From positions 52,139 to 116,138 of the forward strand of contig NZ_VTTI01000006.1 in the NCBI RefSeq assembly GCF_008641105.1: 64,000 nucleotides of DNA. The letters are read 5' to 3'. The notes beneath the pieces were generated by a model. It had not been told where the DNA came from. It did no database searches and worked only from the letters and a program-made list of their open reading frames with translations. A program made the translations under genes and the position numbers. This document shows positions 1 to 8,186 of this stretch, in pieces (the first letter of the stretch is position 1; each line of letters opens with the position of its first letter). The DNA comes from Halopseudomonas salina (GTDB taxonomy: Bacteria > Pseudomonadota > Gammaproteobacteria > Pseudomonadales > Pseudomonadaceae).

Positions 1-227
1 ACATTCCGATTGTCGAAAAGCGCATTACCCGTGACGAGGTATATATCGCTGACGAGGCTTTCTTTACCGGCACCGCCGCTGAAGTAACCCCGATTCGCGA
101 GCTCGATTGTCGGCAGATTGGTGCTGGGCATCGTGGGCCGATCACCGAGAAGTTGCAAAAGGCCTATTTCGACCTGGTCAGCGGTCAGACCGCAGCGCAC
201 CCTGAGTGGCGCACGCTTGTCAGCTGA
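1..227 (+). CDS. ilvE: Branched-chain amino acid aminotransferase, C-terminal part (partial)
   Basis: This is the 3' end of a reading frame whose start lies before the window; complete codons begin at base 3 and TGA is at 225-227. The 74 visible residues include EAFFTGTAAEVTPI and the downstream IGAGHRGPIT, the cofactor-loop region typical of class IV aminotransferases of the IlvE type. IlvE is a PLP enzyme that performs the last transamination of leucine, isoleucine and valine synthesis in the cytoplasm. In P. aeruginosa ilvE also lies just upstream of waaF, which agrees with the neighbour here. The identification is firm although only about a quarter of the protein is visible. Confidence 0.9.
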   Translation, partial: IPIVEKRITRDEVYIADEAFFTGTAAEVTPIRELDCRQIGAGHRGPITEKLQKAYFDLVSGQTAAHPEWRTLVS

Positions 228-228
228 G

Positions 229-307
229 AGCTGCAAGCTGCAAGCTGCAAGCTGCAAACTGTCGGGAATCGGACGCTTGCCGCCGTTTCGGGCTTTCTTG
301 CAGCTTG
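229..307 (+). repeat. AGCTGCA heptamer tandem repeat with inverted partner
   Basis: Four perfect head-to-tail copies of AGCTGCA lie at 229-256. At 297-307 the sequence CTTGCAGCTTG is the exact reverse complement of CAAGCTGCAAG found twice in the repeat, so the transcript could fold into a stem with about 45 bases of loop. The element fills the ilvE-waaF gap, starting 1 base after the ilvE stop and ending 13 bases before the waaF ATG. It may act as an ilvE terminator or an mRNA stabiliser; that role is inference. Confidence 0.7.
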
Positions 308-320
308 AGGCTTGCTGCTT

Positions 321-1367
321 ATGAGAATTCTGATCGTGGGGCCAAGCTGGGTTGGCGACATGGTGATGGCGCAGACGCTATTCGCCTGCCTCCAGTCGCA
401 GCATGGCGCGGATTGCCAGATCGACGTGCTGGCTCCCGAGTGGAGTCGGCCGATCCTCGAACGTATGCCGCAGGTACGTCAGGCGCTCAGCTTTCCGTTG
501 GGTCATGGCGTGCTTGAACTGGGTACTCGCCGACGCATTGGCAAGGAGCTGGCGGGACGGTACGACCAGGCGATCGTGCTGCCCAATTCCTTCAAGTCCG
601 CGTTGGTGCCATTCTTTGCCGGTATTCCCAAGCGCACAGGTTGGCGCGGCGAGATGCGCTACGGTCTGCTCAACGATGCCCGGGTACTGAACAAGGCGCG
701 CTATCCGCTGATGATCGAGCGGTTCATGGCACTGGCATTTGAGCCTGGTGCTCACTTGCCTGAGCCATACCCCAAACCTGCATTGCAGATTGAACAGGTG
801 AGCCTTGATGCTGCGCTGAGCCGTTTCGGATTGACTCTGGATCGGCCGGTGCTGGCGCTGTGCCCCGGCGCAGAATTTGGCGAGTCCAAACGTTGGCCTT
901 CGGAGCACTACGCGGCTGTGGCCGATGAAAAGATACGCCAGGGTTGGCAAGTCTGGATATTCGGCTCCAAGAAGGACCATCCGGTTGGCGAGGATATCCG
1001 CCAGCGATTGATACCCGGCCTGCGCGAAGAGTCCGTCAACCTTTCAGGCGACACCAGTCTTGCCGAGGCAATTGACCTTCTGTCCTGCGCCAGCGCTGTC
1101 GTCAGCAATGACTCGGGGCTGATGCACGTGGCGGCAGCGCTCGACCGGCCGTTGGTGGCCGTTTACGGCTCCACGTCGCCCGGGTTCACGCCGCCGCTGG
1201 CCAGTAGCGTGGAGACGCTCCAGCTTGGTCTGGAATGCAGTCCGTGCTTTGAGCGCACCTGCCGTTTTGGTCATTACAACTGTCTGCGCGACTTGCGTCC
1301 CGAGCTGGTTACAACCGCTCTGGGTCGGCTGGTCAGCGAGCCTCTTGCCGATCCGCGGGACAGCTGA
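321..1367 (+). CDS. waaF: ADP-heptose:LPS heptosyltransferase II
   Basis: WaaF adds the second L-glycero-D-manno-heptose to the LPS inner core on the cytoplasmic face of the inner membrane. The protein (348 aa) opens with MRILIVGPSWVGDMVMAQ, the usual start of the family, and carries LCPGAEFGESKRWP and the C-terminal VSNDSGLMHVAAAL motif of GT9 heptosyltransferases. I take ATG at 321 rather than the in-frame TTG at 312, because homologues begin with MRIL and a GAGG sequence lies at 307-310. Only two bases separate its stop from waaC, so it heads the inner-core operon. Confidence 0.95.
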   Translation: MRILIVGPSWVGDMVMAQTLFACLQSQHGADCQIDVLAPEWSRPILERMPQVRQALSFPLGHGVLELGTRRRIGKELAGRYDQAIVLPNSFKSALVPFFAGIPKRTGWRGEMRYGLLNDARVLNKARYPLMIERFMALAFEPGAHLPEPYPKPALQIEQVSLDAALSRFGLTLDRPVLALCPGAEFGESKRWPSEHYAAVADEKIRQGWQVWIFGSKKDHPVGEDIRQRLIPGLREESVNLSGDTSLAEAIDLLSCASAVVSNDSGLMHVAAALDRPLVAVYGSTSPGFTPPLASSVETLQLGLECSPCFERTCRFGHYNCLRDLRPELVTTALGRLVSEPLADPRDS

Positions 1368-1369
1368 CC

Positions 1370-2431
1370 ATGCGCGTGCTGCTGATCAAGACCTCCTCGA
1401 TGGGGGATGTGATTCATACGTTGCCAGCCTTGACCGATGCGCGGCGCTCGATACCTGATATCGAGTTCGACTGGGTAGTGGAAGAGGCCTTTGCCGAAAT
1501 TCCCGCCTGGCATCCAGCCGTTGCTCAGGTCATTCCTGTAGCGATACGCCGCTGGCGCAAGAGTCCATTTAAGACCATGCGCAGCGGCGAATGGAAAAAC
1601 GTTCGGCAGCGTCTCAAAAGTACTCCCTACGACCTGATCATTGACGCCCAGGGCTTGCTCAAGAGTGCATTTCTGACCCGCTATGCTCAGGGTCCTGTTG
1701 TGGGGCTGGATCGCACCTCCGCGCGCGAGCCTTTGGCGAGTCGCTTCTATGATCGCGGTTTGGATGTGCCTTGGGGCCAGCATGCGGTTGAGCGAGTGCG
1801 TCAGTTGTTCGCTGCTGCGCTGGGCTATCAATTGCCTGATGGCCTGGGTGATTATGGTCTGGATTGCGAATATTTCAGCGGTGGCCCGGCGACACGACCG
1901 TATGTGCTGTTTCTGCACGGTACTACATGGGCCTCCAAACATTGGCCGGAGTTGTACTGGCGGCGATTGGCCGAGTTGACCATAGAACAGGGAATCGAGG
2001 TGCGTCTGCCATGGGGCAACCCAGCTGAAAAGGCGAGAGCTGAGCGCATTGCCGCTGATCTGGACGGGGTTCAGGTCTTGCCACCAATGCAGCTGGCAGG
2101 CATTGCCCGGATCATTGCGGGAGCTCGCGCCTGCGTTGCGGTTGATACGGGGCTTGGCCATTTGGCTGCCGCGCTCGACGTACCCGGGATCTCCCTGTTC
2201 GGGCCAACCAATGCCGGGTTTACCGGTGCCTACGGCAGCTCCCAGATCCATCTGGCCAGTGACTTCCCCTGCGCCCCGTGCATGCAGAAACGCTGTGTTT
2301 ACACGCCCACGCCCGCAGATGCTCGCGAGTTCGACCTGCACCGCGAGCAACCCTTATGCTTTACCCGCCTGCACCCGGAAAGAGTCATGACTCAACTGGA
2401 AGGGCTGCTGACGGACGAGAGAGTGCTCTGA
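1370..2431 (+). CDS. waaC: ADP-heptose:LPS heptosyltransferase I
   Basis: WaaC transfers the first heptose onto Kdo2-lipid A. The 353-residue protein starts MRVLLIKTSSMGDVIHTLPAL, almost diagnostic for WaaC, and has FLHGTTWASKHWP (about 185) and the VDTGLGHLAAALDVP motif (about 260) of the GT9 donor-binding half. It begins two bases after waaF, and its TGA overlaps the waaG ATG by one base (TGATG at 2429-2433), so waaF, waaC and waaG are almost certainly co-translated. Substrate ADP-heptose comes from the pathway ending with HldE, encoded at 20590. Confidence 0.96.
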   Translation: MRVLLIKTSSMGDVIHTLPALTDARRSIPDIEFDWVVEEAFAEIPAWHPAVAQVIPVAIRRWRKSPFKTMRSGEWKNVRQRLKSTPYDLIIDAQGLLKSAFLTRYAQGPVVGLDRTSAREPLASRFYDRGLDVPWGQHAVERVRQLFAAALGYQLPDGLGDYGLDCEYFSGGPATRPYVLFLHGTTWASKHWPELYWRRLAELTIEQGIEVRLPWGNPAEKARAERIAADLDGVQVLPPMQLAGIARIIAGARACVAVDTGLGHLAAALDVPGISLFGPTNAGFTGAYGSSQIHLASDFPCAPCMQKRCVYTPTPADAREFDLHREQPLCFTRLHPERVMTQLEGLLTDERVL

Positions 2432-3552
2432 TGCAACTGGCTTTTGTGCTGTACAAGTATTTCCCCTTTGGCGGACTGCAGCGCGACTTCATGCGTATAG
2501 CGCGCGTGTGTCAGGAGCGCGGACATGCTATCCGCGTTTACACGCTGATCTGGGAAGGCGATGTGCCTGAGGGTTTCGAAGTACTGGTCGCCCCGGTCAA
2601 AGCACTGTCCAATCATCGCCGCAACGAGAAATTCACTGCCTGGGTGCAGGCGGATCTTGCCAAGCGGCCGGTGGAGAGGGTTGTGGGCTTCAACAAGATG
2701 CCGGGACTGGATGTGTACTATGCCGCCGACCCCTGTTTCGAGGACAAGGCGCAGACACTGCGCAATCCGCTGTACCGCCTCTGGGGTCGGTACCGGCATT
2801 TCGCCGAGTATGAGAAAGCGGTTTTTGCACCGGAGCGAGGTACCGAGATCCTGATGATCTCCGAAGTGCAGAAGCCCCTGTTCATGAAGCATTACCGCAC
2901 ACCGGAGGATCGCTTTCATCTCCTGCCGCCGGGTATTGCGCCGGACCGCAGAATGCCGCCCGATGCCGCCGCGCAACGCGCCGCACTGCGTGCGGAGTTC
3001 GGGCTGGCGGATGACGATCTGCTGTTACTGCAGGTGGGCTCCGGCTTCAAGACCAAGGGCCTGGACCGCTCGATTGCCGCGCTGGCCAGCTTGCCAGGCA
3101 ATATGCGCAAGCGTACGCGACTGATCGTCATCGGACAGGACGACGCCAAGCCCTTTCAGATGCAGGCGCGCGCCGCCGGCATTAGTGATCAGGTCGACTT
3201 TCTGGCAGGCAGGGACGATGTTCCACGGTTTCTGTTGGGCGCCGATGTGCTGGTGCATCCCGCGTATAACGAGAATACCGGAACGGTGCTGCTCGAAGCG
3301 CTGGTCGCGGGTCTGCCTGTGCTGGTGACTGATGTATGTGGCTACGCACACTATATTGAAGAAGCCGATTGTGGCCGCGTGATACCCACGCCTTTCCAGC
3401 AGCGCCAATTCAACCACACGTTGCTGCAGGTGCTTGAGGACCGAGAGGTGCGTCTGCGCTGGCACGAGAATGCACTGGCGTTTGCCGACCGGGCCGATCT
3501 CTACAGTCTGCCGGAGCGTGCAGCTGACGTGATTCTGGGAGAGACTGTTTGA
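2431..3552 (+). CDS. waaG: LPS core glycosyltransferase WaaG (GT4 family)
   Basis: WaaG is a cytoplasmic GT4 transferase that adds the first outer-core sugar to heptose II; in Pseudomonas the sugar is GalN and in E. coli glucose (family knowledge). The 373-aa length equals the P. aeruginosa protein. Visible marks are FVLYKYFPFGGLQRDFMRI at the N-terminus, VGSGFKTKGLDRSI (about 205) and the GT4 donor-site motif HPAYNENTGTVLLEAL (about 283). A longer frame begins at 2278 but runs through waaC; ATG 2431 overlapping the waaC stop is the sensible start. Its last four bases overlap waaP. Confidence 0.95.
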   Translation: MQLAFVLYKYFPFGGLQRDFMRIARVCQERGHAIRVYTLIWEGDVPEGFEVLVAPVKALSNHRRNEKFTAWVQADLAKRPVERVVGFNKMPGLDVYYAADPCFEDKAQTLRNPLYRLWGRYRHFAEYEKAVFAPERGTEILMISEVQKPLFMKHYRTPEDRFHLLPPGIAPDRRMPPDAAAQRAALRAEFGLADDDLLLLQVGSGFKTKGLDRSIAALASLPGNMRKRTRLIVIGQDDAKPFQMQARAAGISDQVDFLAGRDDVPRFLLGADVLVHPAYNENTGTVLLEALVAGLPVLVTDVCGYAHYIEEADCGRVIPTPFQQRQFNHTLLQVLEDREVRLRWHENALAFADRADLYSLPERAADVILGETV

Positions 3553-4364
3553 CCCTGCATCTATCCGAACCTTTCGCCACATTGTGGGCCGGCCAGGACG
3601 CCTTCCGGCAGGTCGAGGCGCTGCAGGGTGAAGTCTTCCGTGAGCTGGAAGCGCGTCGTACGTTGCGCACGGAAGTCGCAGGGCAGGGCTATTTCGTCAA
3701 GATTCATCGTGGCGTGGGCTGGGGCGAGATTCTGAAGAACTGGCTCACGCTGAAGCGTCCGGTACTGGGCGCGGACCAGGAGTGGGAGGCGATCCATGCG
3801 CTCACGGCCGCACATGTGCCCACCATGACTGCAGTGGCCTTTGGCGAGCGCGGAGCCAATCCGGCGAATCGGCACTCCTTCATCATTACCGAGGAACTGG
3901 CTCCCACGATCAGCCTCGAGGACTTCAGTCTCGACTGGACCACCACGCCGCCGCCGCCTGCGCTCAAACGGGCCTTGATCAAGGAAGTCGCGAGCATGAC
4001 CCGGCGGATGCATCAGGCTGGCGTGAACCACCGTGATTGCTATATCTGCCACTTTTTGCTGCATACCGACCAGCCGCCGACGCCTGAGCATTTCCGGCTT
4101 TCCCTGATTGATCTGCACCGCGCGCAGATCCGCCCCAGCGTACCGCGTCGCTGGAGGGACAAGGATCTGGCCGGTTTGTATTTTTCGGCATTGAATATCG
4201 GGCTCACCCGTCGCGACAAGCTGCGATTTTTGCGGGAATACTTCGCCCGGCCCCTACGCCAGGTACTGGTCGATGAGGCCGCTTTGTTGGCGATGCTCGA
4301 GGCCAAGGCCGGACAATTGCAGGCGCGATTCGAGCGCAAGTATGCCAAGGGTTCGAATGCATGA
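3549..4364 (+). CDS. waaP: LPS core heptose I kinase WaaP
   Basis: WaaP phosphorylates O-4 of heptose I in the inner core; in P. aeruginosa it is essential and needed for export of LPS. The 271-residue protein shows FVKIHRGVGWGEI (nucleotide-binding Lys, about 51), EELAP, the catalytic loop NHRDCYICHFLL with Asp163, and LIDLHRAQ as the metal-binding Asp motif. Asp163 has the same number as the catalytic Asp reported for the P. aeruginosa enzyme. The start is a TTG overlapping the waaG stop (TTGA, 3549-3552), and the end overlaps the next kinase by ATGA. The fold is that of eukaryotic-type protein kinases. Confidence 0.95.
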   Translation: MTLHLSEPFATLWAGQDAFRQVEALQGEVFRELEARRTLRTEVAGQGYFVKIHRGVGWGEILKNWLTLKRPVLGADQEWEAIHALTAAHVPTMTAVAFGERGANPANRHSFIITEELAPTISLEDFSLDWTTTPPPPALKRALIKEVASMTRRMHQAGVNHRDCYICHFLLHTDQPPTPEHFRLSLIDLHRAQIRPSVPRRWRDKDLAGLYFSALNIGLTRRDKLRFLREYFARPLRQVLVDEAALLAMLEAKAGQLQARFERKYAKGSNA

Positions 4365-5107
4365 CGGGTTGGACGTTGAATCCCGAATATGCCACCGGTG
4401 TCAGCGGCGAGGTCTTCGCTGATCTGGATACGGTGTTTGCGCTGGAAGGCGAACAGATCACCAGCGATCCGATCAGTACCGTGCACAAGGTGTGGGTGGC
4501 TGATCGCTACTATTACGTCAAACGCTACACCGGCGCCGGCAAGAATCTGCGTCGCTACATTGGCCGGGCGCGAATCCAGGCAGAATGGGAGAATCTGCAG
4601 CACTTTCAGGCGTGGGGCATACCCTCGGCCACTATTGTCGGCTTTGGTCTGGAGCGTCGAAACGGCGCCTTTTATCGCGGCGCCCTGGTTACCCAGGATC
4701 TTGCCGGCACCGCCGATCTGGCGCATATCGCCAAGGACGGAGATCCCCGTTTCAAGGACCGCGTCTGGGTGAATCATGTATCGCGTCAGATCGCCCACGC
4801 GACACGCATGATGCATGTTCAACGGTTTGCTCATAACGATCTGAAATGGCGCAATATCCTGGTCGATGAAAAACCCTTTCCCGATGTATTCATGATCGAC
4901 TGCCCCAGTGGTTCGTTCTGGTGGGGACCTGTGCTCGAGTACCGGATCATCAAGGACCTCGCTTGTCTGGACAAACTGGGCAAGCAGGTCCTGTCCCGCA
5001 CCCAGCGCTTGCGGTTTTATCATGATTATTGCGAAAGCCCCCGATTGACGACCAAAGACAAGAAGCGCATCAGAGCGGTTGAGGCTTTTTTCAGGGGGCG
5101 CGAATGA
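4361..5107 (+). CDS. wapP: LPS core kinase, WapP-like
   Basis: This 248-residue protein of the WaaP/InaA kinase family corresponds by position to P. aeruginosa PA5008 (WapP), an inner-core phosphorylation enzyme thought to act on heptose II. Kinase elements are present: YYVKRYTGAGKNLRRY (Lys about 51), a catalytic loop AHNDLKWRNIL with Asp160, and VFMIDCPSGSF in the DFG-like position. It therefore looks catalytically competent, unlike the two genes that follow. Starts and stops overlap both neighbours by four bases, so it is translationally coupled to waaP and to the wapQ-like gene. Confidence 0.85.
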   Translation: MTGWTLNPEYATGVSGEVFADLDTVFALEGEQITSDPISTVHKVWVADRYYYVKRYTGAGKNLRRYIGRARIQAEWENLQHFQAWGIPSATIVGFGLERRNGAFYRGALVTQDLAGTADLAHIAKDGDPRFKDRVWVNHVSRQIAHATRMMHVQRFAHNDLKWRNILVDEKPFPDVFMIDCPSGSFWWGPVLEYRIIKDLACLDKLGKQVLSRTQRLRFYHDYCESPRLTTKDKKRIRAVEAFFRGRE

Positions 5108-5874
5108 AGAGCGAAGTCTTTATTGCGGTGAATGCGCAGGACGTGCTGGCACGGCATGGTCTTGATAGCTTCGAGGCACTGTGGCGCTATGGCGAGAACG
5201 ACAGTACCACTGCGCCCCCGAGTGGCAAGGGGGTAAAGAAAGTTGTGCGTATCGAGCTGGAGGATGCCAACGGCAACCCGCAAAGCTTCTATCTCAAACG
5301 TCAGGATCACCAGCTCGCGAGAAGTCTCAGGTGCCCGCTGGGAGAGCCCACCTTTTCCCGCGAATTTCGTGCAATCCAGCATTTCGCCCATCAGGGTATC
5401 CCAGCGCTGGAAGCCGCCTTCTTTGCCCGGCGAAGCGTGGATGGGCATCAACAGGCGATTCTGCTGACACGGGCGCTGGATATCTACAAACCCCTTACCT
5501 GGTGGTTCGAGCGCTGGAGCTCACTGGCCTGGCGCGACAGACAGGATCTGATTCTGGCGGCAGCGGCTCTGGTTCGCTCACTGCACAATGCCGAGCGGAT
5601 GCACAACAATCTGTACCCGAGACATATCTTTCTCAAGCTCGACGATGACGGGGCCGGTGCGCGACTGATCGACCTGGTAGAAACCCGGCACGCATGGTTT
5701 GGCCAGCGGGACAAGATCAGAGACCTACGCAGCCTGTTGCGCAAGAGCCAGGTAGTAACGCCGGGTCAGAAGCTGCGGTTTTTGCTCGCCTATACCGGGA
5801 AGCAGCGTCTGACGGGGCCCTCAAGGCACTTGCTTGCGCAGGTAATGGCGCGCAGGGCGAGTGAGCTCAAGTAG
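5104..5874 (+). CDS. wapQ: WapQ-like LPS kinase-family protein, copy 1 (catalytic-loop Asp replaced by Asn)
   Basis: A 256-residue InaA/WaaP-family protein placed where P. aeruginosa has wapQ (PA5007). A kinase-like N-lobe is visible (SFYLKRQDHQLAR, GEPTFSREFRAIQ with the alpha-C-type Glu), followed by a catalytic-loop region MHNNLYPRHIF and RLIDLVETR. Aligned on the Tyr of WaaP HRDCY, the catalytic Asp position is Asn169. It is clearly paralogous to the next gene (shared SFEALW, FYLKRQD, GEPTF, LIDL). It overlaps wapP by ATGA. Function as kinase, scaffold or regulator of core phosphorylation is uncertain. Confidence 0.75.
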   Translation: MKSEVFIAVNAQDVLARHGLDSFEALWRYGENDSTTAPPSGKGVKKVVRIELEDANGNPQSFYLKRQDHQLARSLRCPLGEPTFSREFRAIQHFAHQGIPALEAAFFARRSVDGHQQAILLTRALDIYKPLTWWFERWSSLAWRDRQDLILAAAALVRSLHNAERMHNNLYPRHIFLKLDDDGAGARLIDLVETRHAWFGQRDKIRDLRSLLRKSQVVTPGQKLRFLLAYTGKQRLTGPSRHLLAQVMARRASELK

Positions 5875-5949
5875 CGCTGACTCAGGACGAGACAAGCTGT
5901 AAGCGATTATTTGCGTTATCCTTGTTACAAATTCATGGTTAGGATGAAT

Positions 5950-6723
5950 ATGAGCAAGGATTTTTTTGCGCCGGGCGACTCGGGAAGGTTGCTTGCGCGC
6001 CATCGACTGAACAGCTTTGAGGCTTTATGGAATCTCAAGCTGGATGCAGTCGACGCCCCCAATACCACCCGTGGTGGATGGAGCACTGTTTACCGTCTTG
6101 ATCTGGAGGATGATCAGGGCAGAAGCCACGGTTTTTATCTGAAGCGCCAGGATAACCATCTGACTCGCAGTGTACTGAAGCCGTTTGGCGAGCCTACCTT
6201 TGCCCGGGAGTACCGGGCCATCCAGGCTTACGCCCGTTATCAGGTGCCTGCCCTGAAAGCGGTTGCCTTTGCCGAGAGACGCCAGGCAGGCCATAAACGG
6301 GCGCTCTTGCTGACCTGTGCGCTGGATGACTTTGATCCCCTGGATCAATGGCTGGAGAAGTGGGATACGCTCGCGTACACGGACAAGAAGACACTGATTC
6401 AGGCTATTGCAATGCTGGTCAAACGCCTGCACCAGACGGGCAATGTGCATAATTGTCTGTATGCAAAACACATTTTCGTCAAGCTCAGGCACGGTCAGGC
6501 AGAAGCCCGGCTGATCGATCTGGAGAAGACCCGGCGCAGCTGGCTGGGAAAGCACGACCGGGTGTCCGACCTCGCCACCCTCAACAGGCGCACACAAAAG
6601 CCGTCCAGAGCACAGAGGTTGAGCTTTCTGCTGTCTTACCTCGACAAGCGCAAGCTGGACGATGAGGCTCGAGGCTGGATCATGAAAATTGACAGGCGAA
6701 TCAAGAGGAAGGCAGCAGCTTGA
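5950..6723 (+). CDS. WapQ-like LPS kinase-family protein, copy 2 (catalytic-loop Asp replaced by Cys)
   Basis: This 257-residue paralogue of the preceding gene shares the LLARH..SFEALW opening, FYLKRQDNHLTRS, GEPTFAREYRAIQ, and CLYAKHIFVK followed by RLIDLEKTRR. At the position of the WaaP catalytic Asp it has Cys169 (VHNCLY). I chose ATG 5950 because AGGA lies at 5941-5944 and because it lines up with copy 1; the frame is open upstream to 5911. A 75-base gap separates it from copy 1, whereas its end overlaps the next gene by TTGA. A tandem duplication of wapQ is the simplest origin. Confidence 0.72.
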   Translation: MSKDFFAPGDSGRLLARHRLNSFEALWNLKLDAVDAPNTTRGGWSTVYRLDLEDDQGRSHGFYLKRQDNHLTRSVLKPFGEPTFAREYRAIQAYARYQVPALKAVAFAERRQAGHKRALLLTCALDDFDPLDQWLEKWDTLAYTDKKTLIQAIAMLVKRLHQTGNVHNCLYAKHIFVKLRHGQAEARLIDLEKTRRSWLGKHDRVSDLATLNRRTQKPSRAQRLSFLLSYLDKRKLDDEARGWIMKIDRRIKRKAAA

Positions 6724-8165
6724 CCCAAAGTATTATTCAGACCTTGCGTCAAAGTGGTCGGGAACCTCCCGCGCCACTTACCGTGGCGACTCCCTCAGGT
6801 GAGCTGACAGTCACTGATTGGCTGCGCGTGTTGCCGCAGCAGAGGCTGGTGGGCGCCGGAGAGCTTGCGGGGCAGGCGGTGTTGGTCAAGCTGTTCATCG
6901 CTTCCCGTGCCAGGCAGCACTGGCAGCGGGAGATGGACGGGCTGGGCGCACTTGATACGGCACAAATCCATACGCCCGGCATCGTTGCCCTGGGCGAACT
7001 GGAGCATGAAGGATTCTATCTGTGTACCCATTACCTTGAGAGTGCGCAGACGCTACAGCAGCAATGGGACGCGCTTTGTGCTTTGACTGGTAAATCGGTC
7101 CTTGCGCCTGGCGACCCTGAGGCCATGGCCCTCATGGGCAGCGCATTGCGCAGCATCGCACTTATGCATCGCGCTGGTCTGATCCAGACCGATCTCCACA
7201 TGGGCAATTTCCTGTTGCACGAAGGTCAGGTGCACGTCATTGATGGGGATGCTATCAAGGTGCTCTCCCCGGGCCAGCCAATCAGCGCTCGGGAGGCGGA
7301 AGACAACCTTGCCATCTTCTTTGCCCAGCTTGATTCGTGCTGGGACACCATGATGGAACTGCTGCTGATTGACTATCTGCAGGTGAACGCCGAACGCTCG
7401 CTCAACCCTGACCGGCTGCTCCGGCAGGTAAGAGAGGTCCGCGTCAAACGGCTGAATGCCTGGTTGGCCAAGGCCGTGCGCGACTGCACCCATTTCATGG
7501 TGCAAAAAAGCTGGTCACGTTTTACCTCGGTAGTGCGCAGCAAGGCCGAGGCGCTGCAAGCCTTGCTCAATGATCCCGATCAGCCTTTCGCTGCCGCGCC
7601 CACCATGAAAGACGGTGGCAGTAGCAGCGTTACTCTGGCAGAGACCCAAGATGGCCCCGTGGTCATCAAGCGTTACAACATCAAGGGACTACGTCACTGG
7701 TTGACGCGCTTCTGGCGCCCAAGCCGGGCATGGCATTCCTGGCTTGCCGGCCACAGGCTGCAGTTCCTGGGGATTGCCACGCCCGCTCCTCTGGCGATGA
7801 TCGAAAGTCGTTTTGGCCCGTTACGCCGTCGTGCCTGGTTAATAACCGAGTATTGTTCGGGTACTGATTTGTTGACTCATTTTGGTAGCGCTGGAGAAAG
7901 AGTGCCCGAAAGTGATGAAGCTACTGCGATTCTCATTGTATTCAAGCAGCTAATTGAGTCGAGGGTGACCCACGGCGACTTCAAAGCGACTAATTTGCTA
8001 TGGGACGGAAAGGTCCTTTGGTTAATTGATCTGGATGCTCTCAGTGCTCACAGTAGTCAGCAGGATTGGCAGCGAGCCTGGACCAAGGATCGGTCTCGCT
8101 TGATTCGCAATTGGCCAGAAGATAGCCCGCTGAGAAGATGGCTGGAAGCCCACGTACCTCGATAA
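6720..8165 (+). CDS. Protein with two tandem kinase-like domains, PA5006-like
   Basis: A 481-residue protein with two WaaP/InaA-like kinase domains. Domain 1 (about 1-270) has AVLVKLF and a catalytic loop LIQTDLHMGNFLL with Asp158, followed by VHVIDGDAIK. Domain 2 (about 290-481) has VVIKRYN, a loop THGDFKATNLL with Asp420 and LWLIDLDAL. Both halves keep the Asp residues expected of active kinases. Its place at the end of the inner-core kinase run matches P. aeruginosa PA5006. Substrate unknown; core sugar phosphorylation is the reasonable guess. The start is a TTG overlapping the previous stop, and a 21-base gap separates it from the methyltransferase gene. Confidence 0.75.
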   Translation: MTQSIIQTLRQSGREPPAPLTVATPSGELTVTDWLRVLPQQRLVGAGELAGQAVLVKLFIASRARQHWQREMDGLGALDTAQIHTPGIVALGELEHEGFYLCTHYLESAQTLQQQWDALCALTGKSVLAPGDPEAMALMGSALRSIALMHRAGLIQTDLHMGNFLLHEGQVHVIDGDAIKVLSPGQPISAREAEDNLAIFFAQLDSCWDTMMELLLIDYLQVNAERSLNPDRLLRQVREVRVKRLNAWLAKAVRDCTHFMVQKSWSRFTSVVRSKAEALQALLNDPDQPFAAAPTMKDGGSSSVTLAETQDGPVVIKRYNIKGLRHWLTRFWRPSRAWHSWLAGHRLQFLGIATPAPLAMIESRFGPLRRRAWLITEYCSGTDLLTHFGSAGERVPESDEATAILIVFKQLIESRVTHGDFKATNLLWDGKVLWLIDLDALSAHSSQQDWQRAWTKDRSRLIRNWPEDSPLRRWLEAHVPR

Positions 8166-8186
8166 GCAAAGGAAGGTGAAGCTGAA

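Noticed and set aside
1274..2350. 358-codon open frame on the minus strand opposite waaC
   Set aside because: It lies entirely over waaF and waaC coding sequence, has no recognisable domain, and is explained by high GC content.
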